Assembly: GCA_948567375.1 (NCBI GenBank)
Contig: OX419756.1
Location: 35,602,333 to 35,666,332 of the forward strand
Reading direction: 5' to 3'
Source of the DNA: Lunularia cruciata
Taxonomy: Eukaryota; Streptophyta; Marchantiopsida; Lunulariales; Lunulariaceae
Length of the DNA stretch: 64,000 bases
Of the stretch, positions 53,961 through 64,000 are shown one piece after another. The notes under the pieces are model-generated. The model was not told the origin of the DNA. It searched no databases and saw nothing but the letters and a program-made list of their open reading frames with translations. Every line of letters begins with the position of its first letter. The stretch's first letter is position 1. The position numbers and the translations under genes were made by a program.

Positions 53961-56900
53961 AAAGACTCCTTACTTCGGATTGTATGCTGACAAGGCAATT
54001 CCGAGTACCTCGCTTTATGACCCAAAGCCACCTTACCACGGGTTTCATCCCGAGGACACTTTTCTTTGCCTTCTTTAGCCATACAGGCACAATTCAACTT
54101 CTTTATACACTTCTCCTTCCAAGACTTCCGAGTCTATGGTCCAATATCTCCAAACTCTCCACCCATTTACTCGAGTGGCAAAAGGATTGCCTTTTAGGCC
54201 TGCAAGTTGAATGGACCCATTTTCATAAAGATGAAGAACTTGATAAGAGTTCATCTCAAATGCAACTTGCCTGGAAAAAATATTTGCAATTGTTGTATAA
54301 CAAAACCAAATCTCCTTTGCAAACAATCATAGGCTTGATATGCTTATCATGCCTGACTTTCCTCTGCTTGTGTACTTCTTTCGTGGTTTGTATTGCATTG
54401 TCTCTTTTCTCTTCTAACCACATTAGTTGATGAATCCAAAGATCTTGGCTTTCTTCCTCCAACAATCAATCTTTGCAAAGAATCTGATATGTCGGTACGT
54501 CAAATTCAATTGGTAGTATGGGATGCAAGTTGTATATTAAGAAGTATGGAGTTTTTTTGGTTGTGAGCTTTTCTTTTGTTTGATATGCCCACAACACGGC
54601 TGGTAATTTTGTATCCCAATCATAGGCATAATTGACAATCACCTTATTCAAAATTTTGCAAAGTAACCCATTTGCCTGTCCGTTAAGCCATTTGCTTTTG
54701 GGTTATAAGGATCCATCTTCCAATGTTTAATCTGAAAGTACTTTGTTAACGCCTCCATCATAGAGTTCAAAAAATGTATCCCTCTGTCATTGACTAATTC
54801 CAAAGGACACCCATATTGGGAGATGATGTTTCAAAAGAACAATTCCGCCATTGTTTCTGCATCATCTCTGCGAGTTGATTCAGCTTTGACCATCTTGGTA
54901 GCATAGTCAGTGCAAACCAAAATGTATCTCTTCCTTGTGACTCATGTCATTGGTTGAATGGGACCCACAAAATCAATTCCCCATTTCTCAAATGGAGCCA
55001 ATGGCAAAATTGATCTCAAAGGCCATTGAGAAGTAGCCATCGGCTTCCTTGTTCTCTGACAAGCATCACAACTTTGGATATGAGCATGCATGTGTTTGTA
55101 CATCATAGGCCACCAATACCCCAAGGAAAGAATCTTCTTTACAGTATTCTTCAAACCATAATGTTCTCCCGATGCTTCGGAGTATAAAGACTCGATTACG
55201 CCTCCGACTTCATATGACTCCAAGCATCACCAAAGTACTTTGTCTTCGCCCATCTTGAATCAAATGTTGTGTTTTAGCTCATACGGCTCCATTTTCTTTA
55301 GAAAAACTGCCCTATGCTCCGGGTCCAGCCCTTCAAGACAATGGAGAGTATGCAAATAATGATATTTGGCTGCATACCTTGTACTTAGTATTGCTATTAA
55401 TTGATATAACTCTTCATTAGGGAATTGATCATCAATTGCTATTCATGGTCTTGATTTTTTAACCTGGACAAGAAGTCCGCATTCAAATGCAAAGCTCCCT
55501 TCCTTACTTGTACAGTATATGTGAATTCTTGTAACAACAAGATCCATCTTGCAATTTGCCCGGACAAATCTGCCTTCTTGACCAAATATTGCAATGCATA
55601 ATAGTAAACAAAGAAGACAAACTTGTATCCCAATAGGCAGTGGCAAAATTTCTTGCAGGCATACACCATTCCGAGTGCTTCTCTTTTAGTCATTGAATAG
55701 TTCTTTTTGGAAATTGAAAGTTGTCGGCTGGCATAATACACCGGGTAGTCTTTTGTCTTCTTGTCCTTTTGACTTAAGACAACTCCAATTGCCATGGAAG
55801 AAGTATCCACATATACATGAAAAAGGACGTCCCAATTTGGAGCCCTCATGATTGGTGCTTCAACCAGTTTCTTCTTCAACACCTAGAAAGCTTCTTCTTG
55901 ATCTGCTTCCCACAAATAGTCTTCGGATTTCTTCAGAAGGTTTGTAAGGGGTGCAGCAAGCACCACATAGTTTGAAACAAAGCGTTTGTAGTATCCGACA
56001 TGTCCCAAGAAGGCTCTCAATTCCTGGATGTTCTTTGGGGATTCCAAAGCTAAGATTACTTTCACCTTCTCGACATCAACTTCAATACCTTGGCTTGACG
56101 CCCAATGCCCCAGAAGAATTCCTTCCTTCATGGCAAAGAAACATTTCTCTGAGTGTAATGACAAACCAGCAAAACAACACCTTTCAAAAGTTTGGCAAAG
56201 GTAATCCAAATATACATCTCTTTGCCCAAACACATAAAAATCATCAATGAAAACTTCCACAAATTTGCACAGGAAATCCTTGAAGATTGAATTCATCATC
56301 CGCTGGAAAGTAGCGGGAGCATTACACAACCCAAAGGGCATTTGATTGTAAGCAAAAGTGCCCCAATTGGGCGTGAATGTGGTTTTATCCTTATCTCTTT
56401 CTTGGATGGATACTTGATTGTATCCTGAAAATCCATTGAGAAAACTATAGCAAGGGCGACCAGCTAATTGGTCCAAAATTGTAACGGTAAAAGGCAAGGG
56501 ATAATGATCCTTCCTTGTGACTGCATTCAACTTGCGGAAGTCTTGGCACACTCGGATCTTCCCTTTTTTCTTCTTTGGGACAATGACAATGGGGGAGACC
56601 CACTCACGGCTTAAGACAGGGAAGATGATTTTGGCCCCTAAGTACTTGTCGATTTCATCTTTCACCAAAAGGGAGTACTTCGGGTTCAGATGGTATTGTC
56701 CCTGCCAAACCAGAACTACACCTTCAACCAGATCAATCCGGTGTTCTCTAAATTCTAGTGGAATACCCGGCATTTGATTGATAGACCAGGAAAATACATC
56801 CTAGAATTCTATAAATAGTGCAATGTATCCTGCCAACTCCTCCAAAGTGACTATCTTCAAGATTTTCAAAATTTTCCCTTCAGTCAAGACAACATCTTGA

Positions 56901-57345
56901 CAATCATTGGGGTTGATGACTCCTTCAACATGGCTTACTTGGCTTAACCCGAGGCAAGCTACCATCAAACCCCCTTCCTCCAAGTCAGGTTCACTCGAGG
57001 CGAGGTCATATGGATCTTTGTCTTTGACATCCACCTCGTAACATTCCAAGTAATTGACTTGGACTTCATCTTTGGATTTGTCTGAGGACAAAGACAATGA
57101 GTCTTTGGATTCGTCCTTGTCTTCTAACGAACTAGTTTCCCCGAGATGAGGAACCTTTGTCCAACTCACAATCACCAGCTTCTAGTCTTTGGACAAAATG
57201 TCCATGAACCGTAGCTTCTGTTGGTGCCAATCCACCACAACTTGGGCACTGTACAACCAGGGTCTTTTGATTAACAAAGGGTAACATGGTTTGGTCATAG
57301 GTTGTAACACAATGTAGTTCAACTTGAAGGCACTACTCCAATGAT
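53961..57345 (-). pseudogene. G: Ty3/gypsy pol of a second, non-chromodomain lineage
   Basis: The minus strand begins inside the protease-RT region (KPCYPLLIKRPWLYSAQVVV near 57270, where A4 cuts it). An acidic linker follows (56801-57175). RT (55883-56773) has WVSPIVIVPKKKKGKIRVCQ, LPFTVTILDQLAG, MPFGLCNAPATFQRMM and the catalytic FIDDFYVFG. RNase H (55439-55882) has HVYVDTSSMAIGVVLSQKD and ends HLNADFLSR. The integrase zinc domain is SEASGEHYGLKN ... CDACQRTRK, then KWGIDFVGP. The C-terminal part holds DWDTKLPAVLWAYQTK and PILPIEFDVPTY (54466-54651) and NGSIQLAGLKGNPF near 54180. The FFAMKEGILLGH type of RT recalls the Athila/Tat group. Few stops in RT and RNase H make it one of the better-kept pols here. 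Confidence 0.88.
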
Positions 57346-58244
57346 CATAACACCAATTTATGCATGTGTGTGGTATTGTGATATTTAGCTCGGTATTACA
57401 AGTACTTGAGAGATATTATTTATATAGAGATAAATGATGGTTCTACATTAGTCATGATTAGCTAAAGTTAGTCATAGCTAAGATAGAGGGGACCTTACTT
57501 TAGAGGAAGTGGAAAAGATGAGCACCCCTATTTTGCATTCTAGTGTGTTGACTTGGTATTATTCCTATGTGTTTGGCTTTGACGAAAGAGTTAAGAACTC
57601 TTGGGCCTGCAAGCCTTTTTGTTTTGGATTCTTTTATAATCCAAGGATAGCCCATGTGAAGGAATCCTTGACTTAGTGGTTGGGTCAAAGATAAGATCAC
57701 ATGCTTACGAGAATATGCCCATGTGAATGGATATTCCTTTCTACTTTTTGACTTTACTTGACTTTTAGCCTGGTAACTTGAGTTACTCTAGTAATTGGTA
57801 ACTTTGGTACATAACTATTTCACAAGTATATAAACAGGGGGTGAGGAGGTACTCATCATCCTTTCATTTGCAACTATCTCTCTCTTATTCAGTTCTCTAG
57901 TGAGCAATGTCTTGAGTCTTGGAGTGTTAGCCTTGGAGGAGTATAATGGAGTTGGTGTTCCTTGCCTTCTTAGTCCATGGTGTGCTACCATAATAGCCAT
58001 CAGAGGTTCATCTTGAGTGAGAGACATGCCGGCTCACATTTATGGTTCTGTTGCCAGGACCTCTCTAGAAGGCAAGATAATGTTCCGTGTTCAATTCTAC
58101 ATTAGGCAGAAGGAGGCTATGAGAGCTCACTTGGAGAGAACATTAGGAGAGGAGAGGGCTGAACTTATGTAAGAGAACCAATATCCATTTTTATACCTTG
58201 TAGTTCATTATGATGTCTTTGAAGTGATTTTGCATATCTTGTAC
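57346..58244 (+). mobile_element. A4: family-A element, 5' LTR and leader
   Basis: The LTR 57346-58038 (CATAACACC start, TG changed to CA; GGCTCACA end) is followed by a degenerate primer site at 58043 (TGGTTCTGTTGCCAGGA) and about 180 bp of leader. A5 is inserted at 58244 in the opposite orientation. The rest of A4 would lie past the window end. A4 itself sits in G. Confidence 0.92.
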
Positions 58245-58734
58245 TGTGAGCCGGCCTGTCTCTCACTCAGGATGAACCTCTGATGGCTATTATGGTAGCG
58301 CACCATGGACTAAGAAGGCAAGGAACCCAAACTCCATCATACTCCTCCAAGGCTAACACTCCAAGACTCAAGACATTGCTCACTAGAGAACTCAATGAGA
58401 GGGAGATAGTTGCAAATGAAAGGATGCTGAGTACCTCCTCACCCCTTGTTTATATACTTGTGAAATAGTTACGTACCAAAGTTACTAATTACCGTAGTAA
58501 CTCAAGTTACTAGACTAAAAGTCAAGTAAAGTCAAAAAGTAGAAAGGAATATCCATTCACATGGGCATATTCCCCTAAGCATGTGGTCTTATCTTGACCC
58601 AACCACTAAGTCAAGGATTCCTTCACATGCGCTATCCTTGGACTAAAGAAGAATCCAAAACAAAAAGGCTTGCGGGCCCAAGACTTCTCAACTCTTTCCT
58701 CAAAGCCAAACACCTAGGAATAATACCAAGTTAA
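58245..58734 (-). repeat. A5 terminal LTR, lacking its first ~200 bp
   Basis: It keeps the LTR 3' part down to CTCACA (58245). On the other side it joins leader sequence at about 58734. It differs from the LTR at 59239-59928 by about four transitions. Confidence 0.88.
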
Positions 58735-59238
58735 CATTCTTGAAGATTTTGTGGACAATTCACTGAAAATTGAAGAAATGGCAGACTCTGTACAATTTTC
58801 CAAAGAGCATGCAGTTGCGGGAGCACTTTACCCTATCAACTTTCAAAAATTCTAGCCCAGTGCGCATAGAAGCTCTCACAATAATTTCAAGTGTGCTAAC
58901 TGAAAGATAACCCAAGCTATCATGTGTAAAAATCTCAAGTCCAGATCTCAAACTTGAGATTTTGCCCCAAAATCACCTTAATCCCCAAAATCTGCAATCC
59001 ACCTCACACAATATCTCCAATTCCTCTCATGTGTACAAGATGTACAAAATCACCTCAAAGACATCATAATGAACTACAGGGTATAAAAATGGATCTTGGT
59101 TCTCTAACATAAGTTCAGCCCTCTCCTTTCCTAATGTTCTCTCCAAGTGAGCTCTCATAGCCTCCTTCTGCCTAATGTAGAATTGGACGCGGAACATTAT
59201 CTTGCCTTCTAGAGAGGTCCCGGCCACGGAACCAAAAA
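58735..59238 (-). other. A5 leader copy with primer binding site and small ORF
   Basis: Colinear with A1 19079-19580. The tRNA-Glu type site TGGTTCCGTGGCCGGGA lies at about 59218-59234 (one change). The small ORF matching A1 19120-19290 is open here. Confidence 0.85.
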
Positions 59239-59928
59239 TGTGAGCCGGTCTGTCTCTCACTCAGGATGAACCTCTGATGGCTATTATGGTAGCGCACCAT
59301 GGACTAAGAAGGCAAGGAACCCAAACTCCATCATACTCCTCCAAGGCTAACACTCCAAGACTCAAGACATTGCTCACTAGAGAACTCAATGAGAGGGAGA
59401 TAGTTGCAAATGAAAGGATGTTGAGTACCTCCTCACCCCTTGTTTATATACTTGTGAAATAGTTACGTACCAAAGTTACTAATTACCGTAGTAACTCAAG
59501 TTACTAGACTAAAAGTCAAGTAAAGTCAAAAAGTAGAAAGGAATATCCATTCACATGGGCATATTCCCCTAAGCATGTAGTCTTATCTTGACCCAACCAC
59601 TAAGTCAAGGATTCCTTCACATGCGCTATCCTTGGACTAAAGAAGAATCCAAAACAAAAAGGCTTGCGGGCCCAAGACTTCTCAACTCTTTCCTCAAAGC
59701 CAAACACTTAGGAATAATACCAAGTCAACACACTTAAATCCAAAATAGTGGTGCTCATCTTTTCTACTTCCTCTAAAGTAAGGTCCACTCTATCTTAGCT
59801 ATGACTAACTTTAGCTAACCATGACTAATATAGAACCATCCTTTATCTCTATAAATAATATCTCTTAAGTACTTGTAATACCAAGCTAAATATCACAATA
59901 CCACACACATGCACAAATGGGTGTTACA
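59239..59928 (-). repeat. A5 LTR (690 bp)
   Basis: TGTAACACCC at 59928 to CTCACA at 59239 on the minus strand. The polypurine tract complement lies at 59929 onward. Confidence 0.93.
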
Positions 59929-59977
59929 TTTACCTCCGGACTAAGTTTTCACTTTGTCCTCAAAGTGAAGGTCTCTC

Positions 59978-62900
59978 TACCTTCTATGGTACATCTTCAA
60001 CTTATCATGGTTAATCCTATCAAAGTGTCTTCCTCCCAACTCCTTGAGATCATAGGTGTAATTGCCCCACACCTTCTCCACTATGAAAGGTCCAAAGTAC
60101 TTAAGAAAAAACTTCTTTTGCACTCTCTTGAATCAAATGGAATCAAACAACATTCAACATACCCAATCACCTTCTTTGAAAGGCTCCACCTTCTTCTTGC
60201 CTTGCCTCTTATCATAGCTCCCCCTTGTTTCCTTTGGGCTTGCTCCACTCAAACCATAGCAACTGCTCTTGCCTCTTCCAACTCCATGAGTTGTTCCTTC
60301 CTTGACTTCTCTGCATCACCTCCTTATGCTTTCTTCAATCTCTTATGAATGCTTTGGAAGGTAGGAAGATCAAAGTGAATAGGTAAGGTAGACTCAATAC
60401 CATACACCAATTGAAATGGAGAATATCCGGTGGAAGTCTTCATGGTTGTCCCACTGCTCTTCGAAGTAGACCATCTGCTCCTTGGTGAAAAAGAAATATC
60501 CTCCACCATTGTGTAAGGTCTAGATCTTGCTGCAAAGGCCTTCCTCTCCCTAGCATGCATCCCTTCTGGATAGTTACCTCTTGTCACAAAATCCACAATC
60601 TCCTTGTACTCCATTGGAATCTCTTGAGTGACTGAGATTGTCATGAGCTCCTCATCCGGGAAGGAATCATCTACTGGCTCATCTCCATCATGATCATAGG
60701 CTCTAGATAACAAATCAGCATTTGCATGTTTCTTTCTTGGCCTATCCACAATTGTGTAGTCATACTCAGACAAGAGTATCATCCACCTTGCTAGTCTCCT
60801 TTCAACATTAGGCTTGTTGAAGATGTACTTCAAAGCCTTGTGATCCGTGACAATTGTGGCTTTCCCTCCAATCAAGTAGTGTCTAAACTTCTTGAGACCA
60901 AAGATCACTGCCAACCCTTCTCTCTCCGTGATAGAGTAGTTCTTCTCTACTGAAACCATCTGCCTACTAGCATAAGCTATTGGATGATCATGCCCATCTT
61001 GGTCTAATTGACTAAGAGTGCATCCTATAGCTACATTAGAAGCATCAGTGTAGAGGATGAAAGGCTTACTCCAATCAGGTTGAGCAAGAATTGGAGCTAC
61101 AACAAGGGATTGCTTGAGCTCCTCAAAAGCTTTGAGAGCCTCCTTGTCTTCCAAAATCACCATGTAATCTACACCCTTCTTCATGTAGATGGTCAATGCA
61201 TAAGCCTTGTTGGAAAATGAGAAGATGAACCTCCTATAGTACCCAACCATTCCCAAGAATTGGCGTAACTTTGTCAAGCTTGAAGGGAATGGAAGGTCCA
61301 AGATTTTCCTCACCTTCTCAGGATCAACTGCTATTCCATCCTTGGAGATGATGTGCCCCAAAAGTAGACCTTCTTCACATCCAAAAATGCACTTCTTTAG
61401 GTTGAGTGATGCATTTGCCTCATCCAAGCGTTGCAAGACTTTGATTAGGTGCTCAAAGTGCTCCTCCTTGCTCCCATAGACACAAAAGTCATCAATGAAA
61501 TCTCTCACAAATTTCCCAATGAAAGGTTCAAATACCTTGTTCATGAACCATTGGAATGTGGCTGGAGCATTGCAAAGCCCAAAAGGCATGACCTTGAAAG
61601 CGTAAGTTCCCCAAGGTGTGGTAAATGTGGTGAGTTGTTGATGCTCTGGTGCAATCTTGATTTGGTTATATCCACTATAACCATCTCCAAAATTGTACCT
61701 CTCATGACTTGCAACCTCCTCCAAGATCTCATCAATGAATGGCAATGGGTAGTAGTCCTTCTTAGTAACAGCATTGAGCTTCTTGTAATCCACACATACC
61801 CGAAGCTTGCCATTCTTTTTCTTCACAATGACAATTGGAGACACCCATTCTGAATTCTCCACCTCAAAGATAAATCCAGCCTCCTTGAGCTTATAATCTC
61901 CTCCTTCACAACCAAAGATATTGGTGGGCTAATGCGACGTTGCTTTTGGCGGATTGGTCTTGCATGTGACTCCACCTCTATCTTGTGCTCCTCCAAGGTG
62001 ACTTCCTTCAAATCCTTGTAACTAAAAGCAAACACATGGATGAACTTGCGGAAAATCTCCTCAAATCTCACCTTCTCCTCCTTGGTAACATTTAGGCCAT
62101 ACTTGAGGGTAGATAACCTTCTCTCTACCTCCTCAAGTGTCAATGGTGATTTATCTGGGTCCTTCAAAACCTCTGGCTTAGGTGCAAAATCCATAGCACA
62201 CAAAGGATACATATCTGAATCAGATTCAGATTCATATTCATCCTCCTCCGTGGAAGTCTCCTCTTCCATGCTTGTGTCCACACCTGAAGCTCCTTCTTTC
62301 GAATCTGATTCCCAATAATCAGAAGATGGGGTAGCTGAATGTGAAGTGTTGGTGGTGTTAGTCACAAGAATAGTGACTCTATGGTTTGATGGCCCAATCC
62401 TCAAGTACCCTTTGTGCCATCGATCAGTTGTGTGTGCTGCTCTCAACCATGGCCTCCCAAGAAGTAAGTCATAGCTTGAATCCTTCAAGACTTGGAAAGT
62501 CATGAGATTTTGAACTCCCATAACTGAAACTACCACCTTATCCATCACCCCTACTGGTCAAACTTGTTGCTTGTTTGCCATGCTCACCACAAATGTTGAA
62601 GGTCTACAGGGTATCATACCCAACTTCTTCATCAACCTTTCTGACATGGCATTCACTGCTGATCCTCCATCAACCAATGCATCCGTGATGTTGTGACCAT
62701 TCACTCTCACATCAATCTTGGAGGCATATTCACAAGCCTCCCATGGTGCTGGCTTGGCATCCACCACCCCCATTGATACTGGAACTTTTGCCTTCTTCTT
62801 CTTCTTGCTCCTTGTAGAACTCAAACCACCTCTAAGCTCCTTTCTCAAGGTAGGGTTCAAAGCAATTAATTGGCCCACTGTGATGTTAGCCTTGTGACTA

Positions 62901-63990
62901 CTAACATCCTCCAACACATTGTAGTTCCATTGTTGCTTTGAGATCAAGAAGTCCTCCATCCCCAACTTCTTCCTTGGAGTCTTTGTTGTTGATACTGTTG
63001 AGGTGCGAGTGCTCCTAGTAGACATAGGAGTATCCTTGCTTGAAGTAAATCCTTGAGAAGAGTGAACATCCTCTACAAAACAAGCTCTCTTCTTCTCTTG
63101 TGCCAAAAGCTCCAAATTAAGACCCTTGGAGTTTGAGCACTCTCCTTTCTCATACTTGCTCTCAACCACATCTATGGATGCTATCCCCTTACCTTTGTTG
63201 GGATTAGGAGCCACTTGGGTTTCACTACCTCCCTCTTTCCCTCTATTGGCTCCCTCATAACCCCTTCCTCCATGGTAAGTGGAATTTGGGCAATTGCTTT
63301 GGATATGGCCTCTTCCTCCACAACCAAAACAATTTCTATCATTGAAATTGTTGGCTGGTTGGCCTCCTCTATATGGATAGTTTCCATAACTCCTAGGCCC
63401 TCTCCCTACATTCTGATCCACCTCTCTCTTCTCCCATAGTTGCACTACATTGATCTTGAGATCCGCAAGTTGTTCTGTGATGGTTTGGAGTGGATCTTTT
63501 GGTGGAGGTGCAAGAACTGGAGCAACTACTACTTGTGGTGCAACCCTTGTCACCAAAGTATCAGAAGTTCCACCATACTTGTAGCCTTGAGGAGGATGCA
63601 CAACCTCCTTCACCACCAAATCACTCTCATCCCCTTCCAAACTCTCCTCCATACGAATTGCGATCTTGATAGCTTCAACCTTGGAAGAAGGTTTCTCATA
63701 TCTCACCTTGCTTCTGATTTGTGGTCTCAATCCTCCCACAAAATTCTTGGTGAGCATGGCCCCTATGCCAATCATTGTAGTCTCCACGTCATCCCCACCC
63801 TTCCTCAACACTATGCGAAATCTGGACTCCAACTTTTCCACTCTTTCCACATAGACTCTCACTTTCTCTCCATCTCCTTGCTTGAGAAATGTAACCTCAC
63901 TCATCAATCTCTCATAACTCTCATCAGGAAGAAAGTTCTCAATGAGTGCTGAAGTCAAAGAATGGGGTAATAATGAGGCCCACTCATTCT
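59978..63990 (-). pseudogene. A5 gag-pol with integrase deletion
   Basis: Close to A1 throughout. Gag to protease is 62558-63958 (knuckle CFGCGGRGHIQSNC, where R is replaced by S; DGGS protease site). A TGA at 62558-62560 stands where A1 has CGA. The protease-RT segment is 61823-62548, ending in a one-base frameshift. RT and RNase H are 60480-61862 with FIDDF. Then a join near 60460 goes from LLRRAVG to TTMKTSTGYSPF, deleting about 640 bp that hold the whole integrase zinc domain and DDE core. About 90 bp of gag near 63960 are also gone. It cannot supply integrase. Confidence 0.93.
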
Positions 63991-64000
63991 TCCTCCTCTC

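Larger units (their letters stand above)
58245..64000 (-). mobile_element. A5: family-A element with an extra LTR-leader unit at its 3' end
   Basis: The minus strand reads gag-pol (63990 down to 59978), polypurine tract, LTR (59928-59239), primer site, leader (59238-58735) and a shortened LTR (58734-58245). Leader directly after a full LTR means two elements share that LTR. The second has lost everything between leader and mid-LTR. The 5' LTR is beyond the window. Confidence 0.9.

Noticed and set aside
54075-54430. Plus-strand ORF 53984-54430 as a separate membrane protein
   Set aside because: The minus strand carries the G integrase C-terminus (NGSIQLAGLKGNPF), so the hydrophobic plus frame is a shadow.
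1-64000. tRNA, rRNA or CRISPR-like arrays
   Set aside because: No cloverleaf with conserved A and B boxes, no rRNA core text and no regular spacer-repeat series was found. The tRNA-like words are primer binding sites.

Overview
This window is eukaryotic, repeat-dense DNA, almost certainly from a large land-plant nuclear genome. The evidence is Ty3/gypsy and Ty1/copia LTR retrotransposons with plant-style LTRs (TGTAACACCC starts), primer sites matching plant tRNA-Glu and initiator tRNA-Met, chromodomain chromoviruses and a plant-type LINE. I see no convincing host gene, rRNA, tRNA or CRISPR. The species cannot be fixed from sequence alone. A gypsy element that carries a DNA methyltransferase hints at a non-angiosperm lineage, but that is only an inference.

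Layout. The left 38.7 kb is one LINE (minus strand) shattered by nested insertions. Its reverse transcriptase lies at 2044-2939, a linker at 9946-10111, and its endonuclease and upstream part at 37051-38750. A chromovirus end (B1, 1-2043) abuts its 3' side. A gypsy element of family A (A2, 2940-9945, minus) splits the LINE, and a gypsy element of family D (D1, 10112-36951, plus) splits it again. D1 itself holds a chromovirus (B2, 10202-17763, minus, with C1 at 12237-14141 inside it), an intact family-A element (A1, 18387-26214), a truncated family-A LTR (27576-27968) and a 2.2-kb LTR-like unit (E1, 32890-35062). The right part holds a decayed copia fragment (39670-40929), a gag-like element (C4), a second D copy (D2, 42304-46812, holding C2), a chromovirus 3' end (F, 46813-48138), a gag-like element with a 2.2-kb LTR-like unit (C3/E2, 48139-53661), a gypsy pol on the minus strand (G, 53662-57345), and two more family-A copies (A4, A5) running off the window.

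Main results. (1) D1 carries, between its protease and reverse transcriptase, a domain with the ordered motifs of a DNMT3-like DNA (cytosine-5) methyltransferase, and a C4HC3 PHD finger after its integrase. This would be a retrotransposon with its own writer and reader of chromatin state, now broken by stop codons. (2) A1 is a complete 7.8-kb element with LTRs I read as identical, a 4-bp target duplication, a tRNA-Glu primer site, one 1608-residue gag-pol frame and an extra upstream ORF with its own zinc knuckle. (3) The B chromovirus LTRs carry arrays of perfect heat-shock elements just upstream of a TATA box. (4) A second retroelement group (C/E) encodes an unfamiliar gag-like, coiled-coil and acidic-repeat protein.

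All coding regions except those of A1 are pseudogenes. Their stops are mostly of the kind made by C-to-T or G-to-A change, as expected for methylated, silenced repeats.
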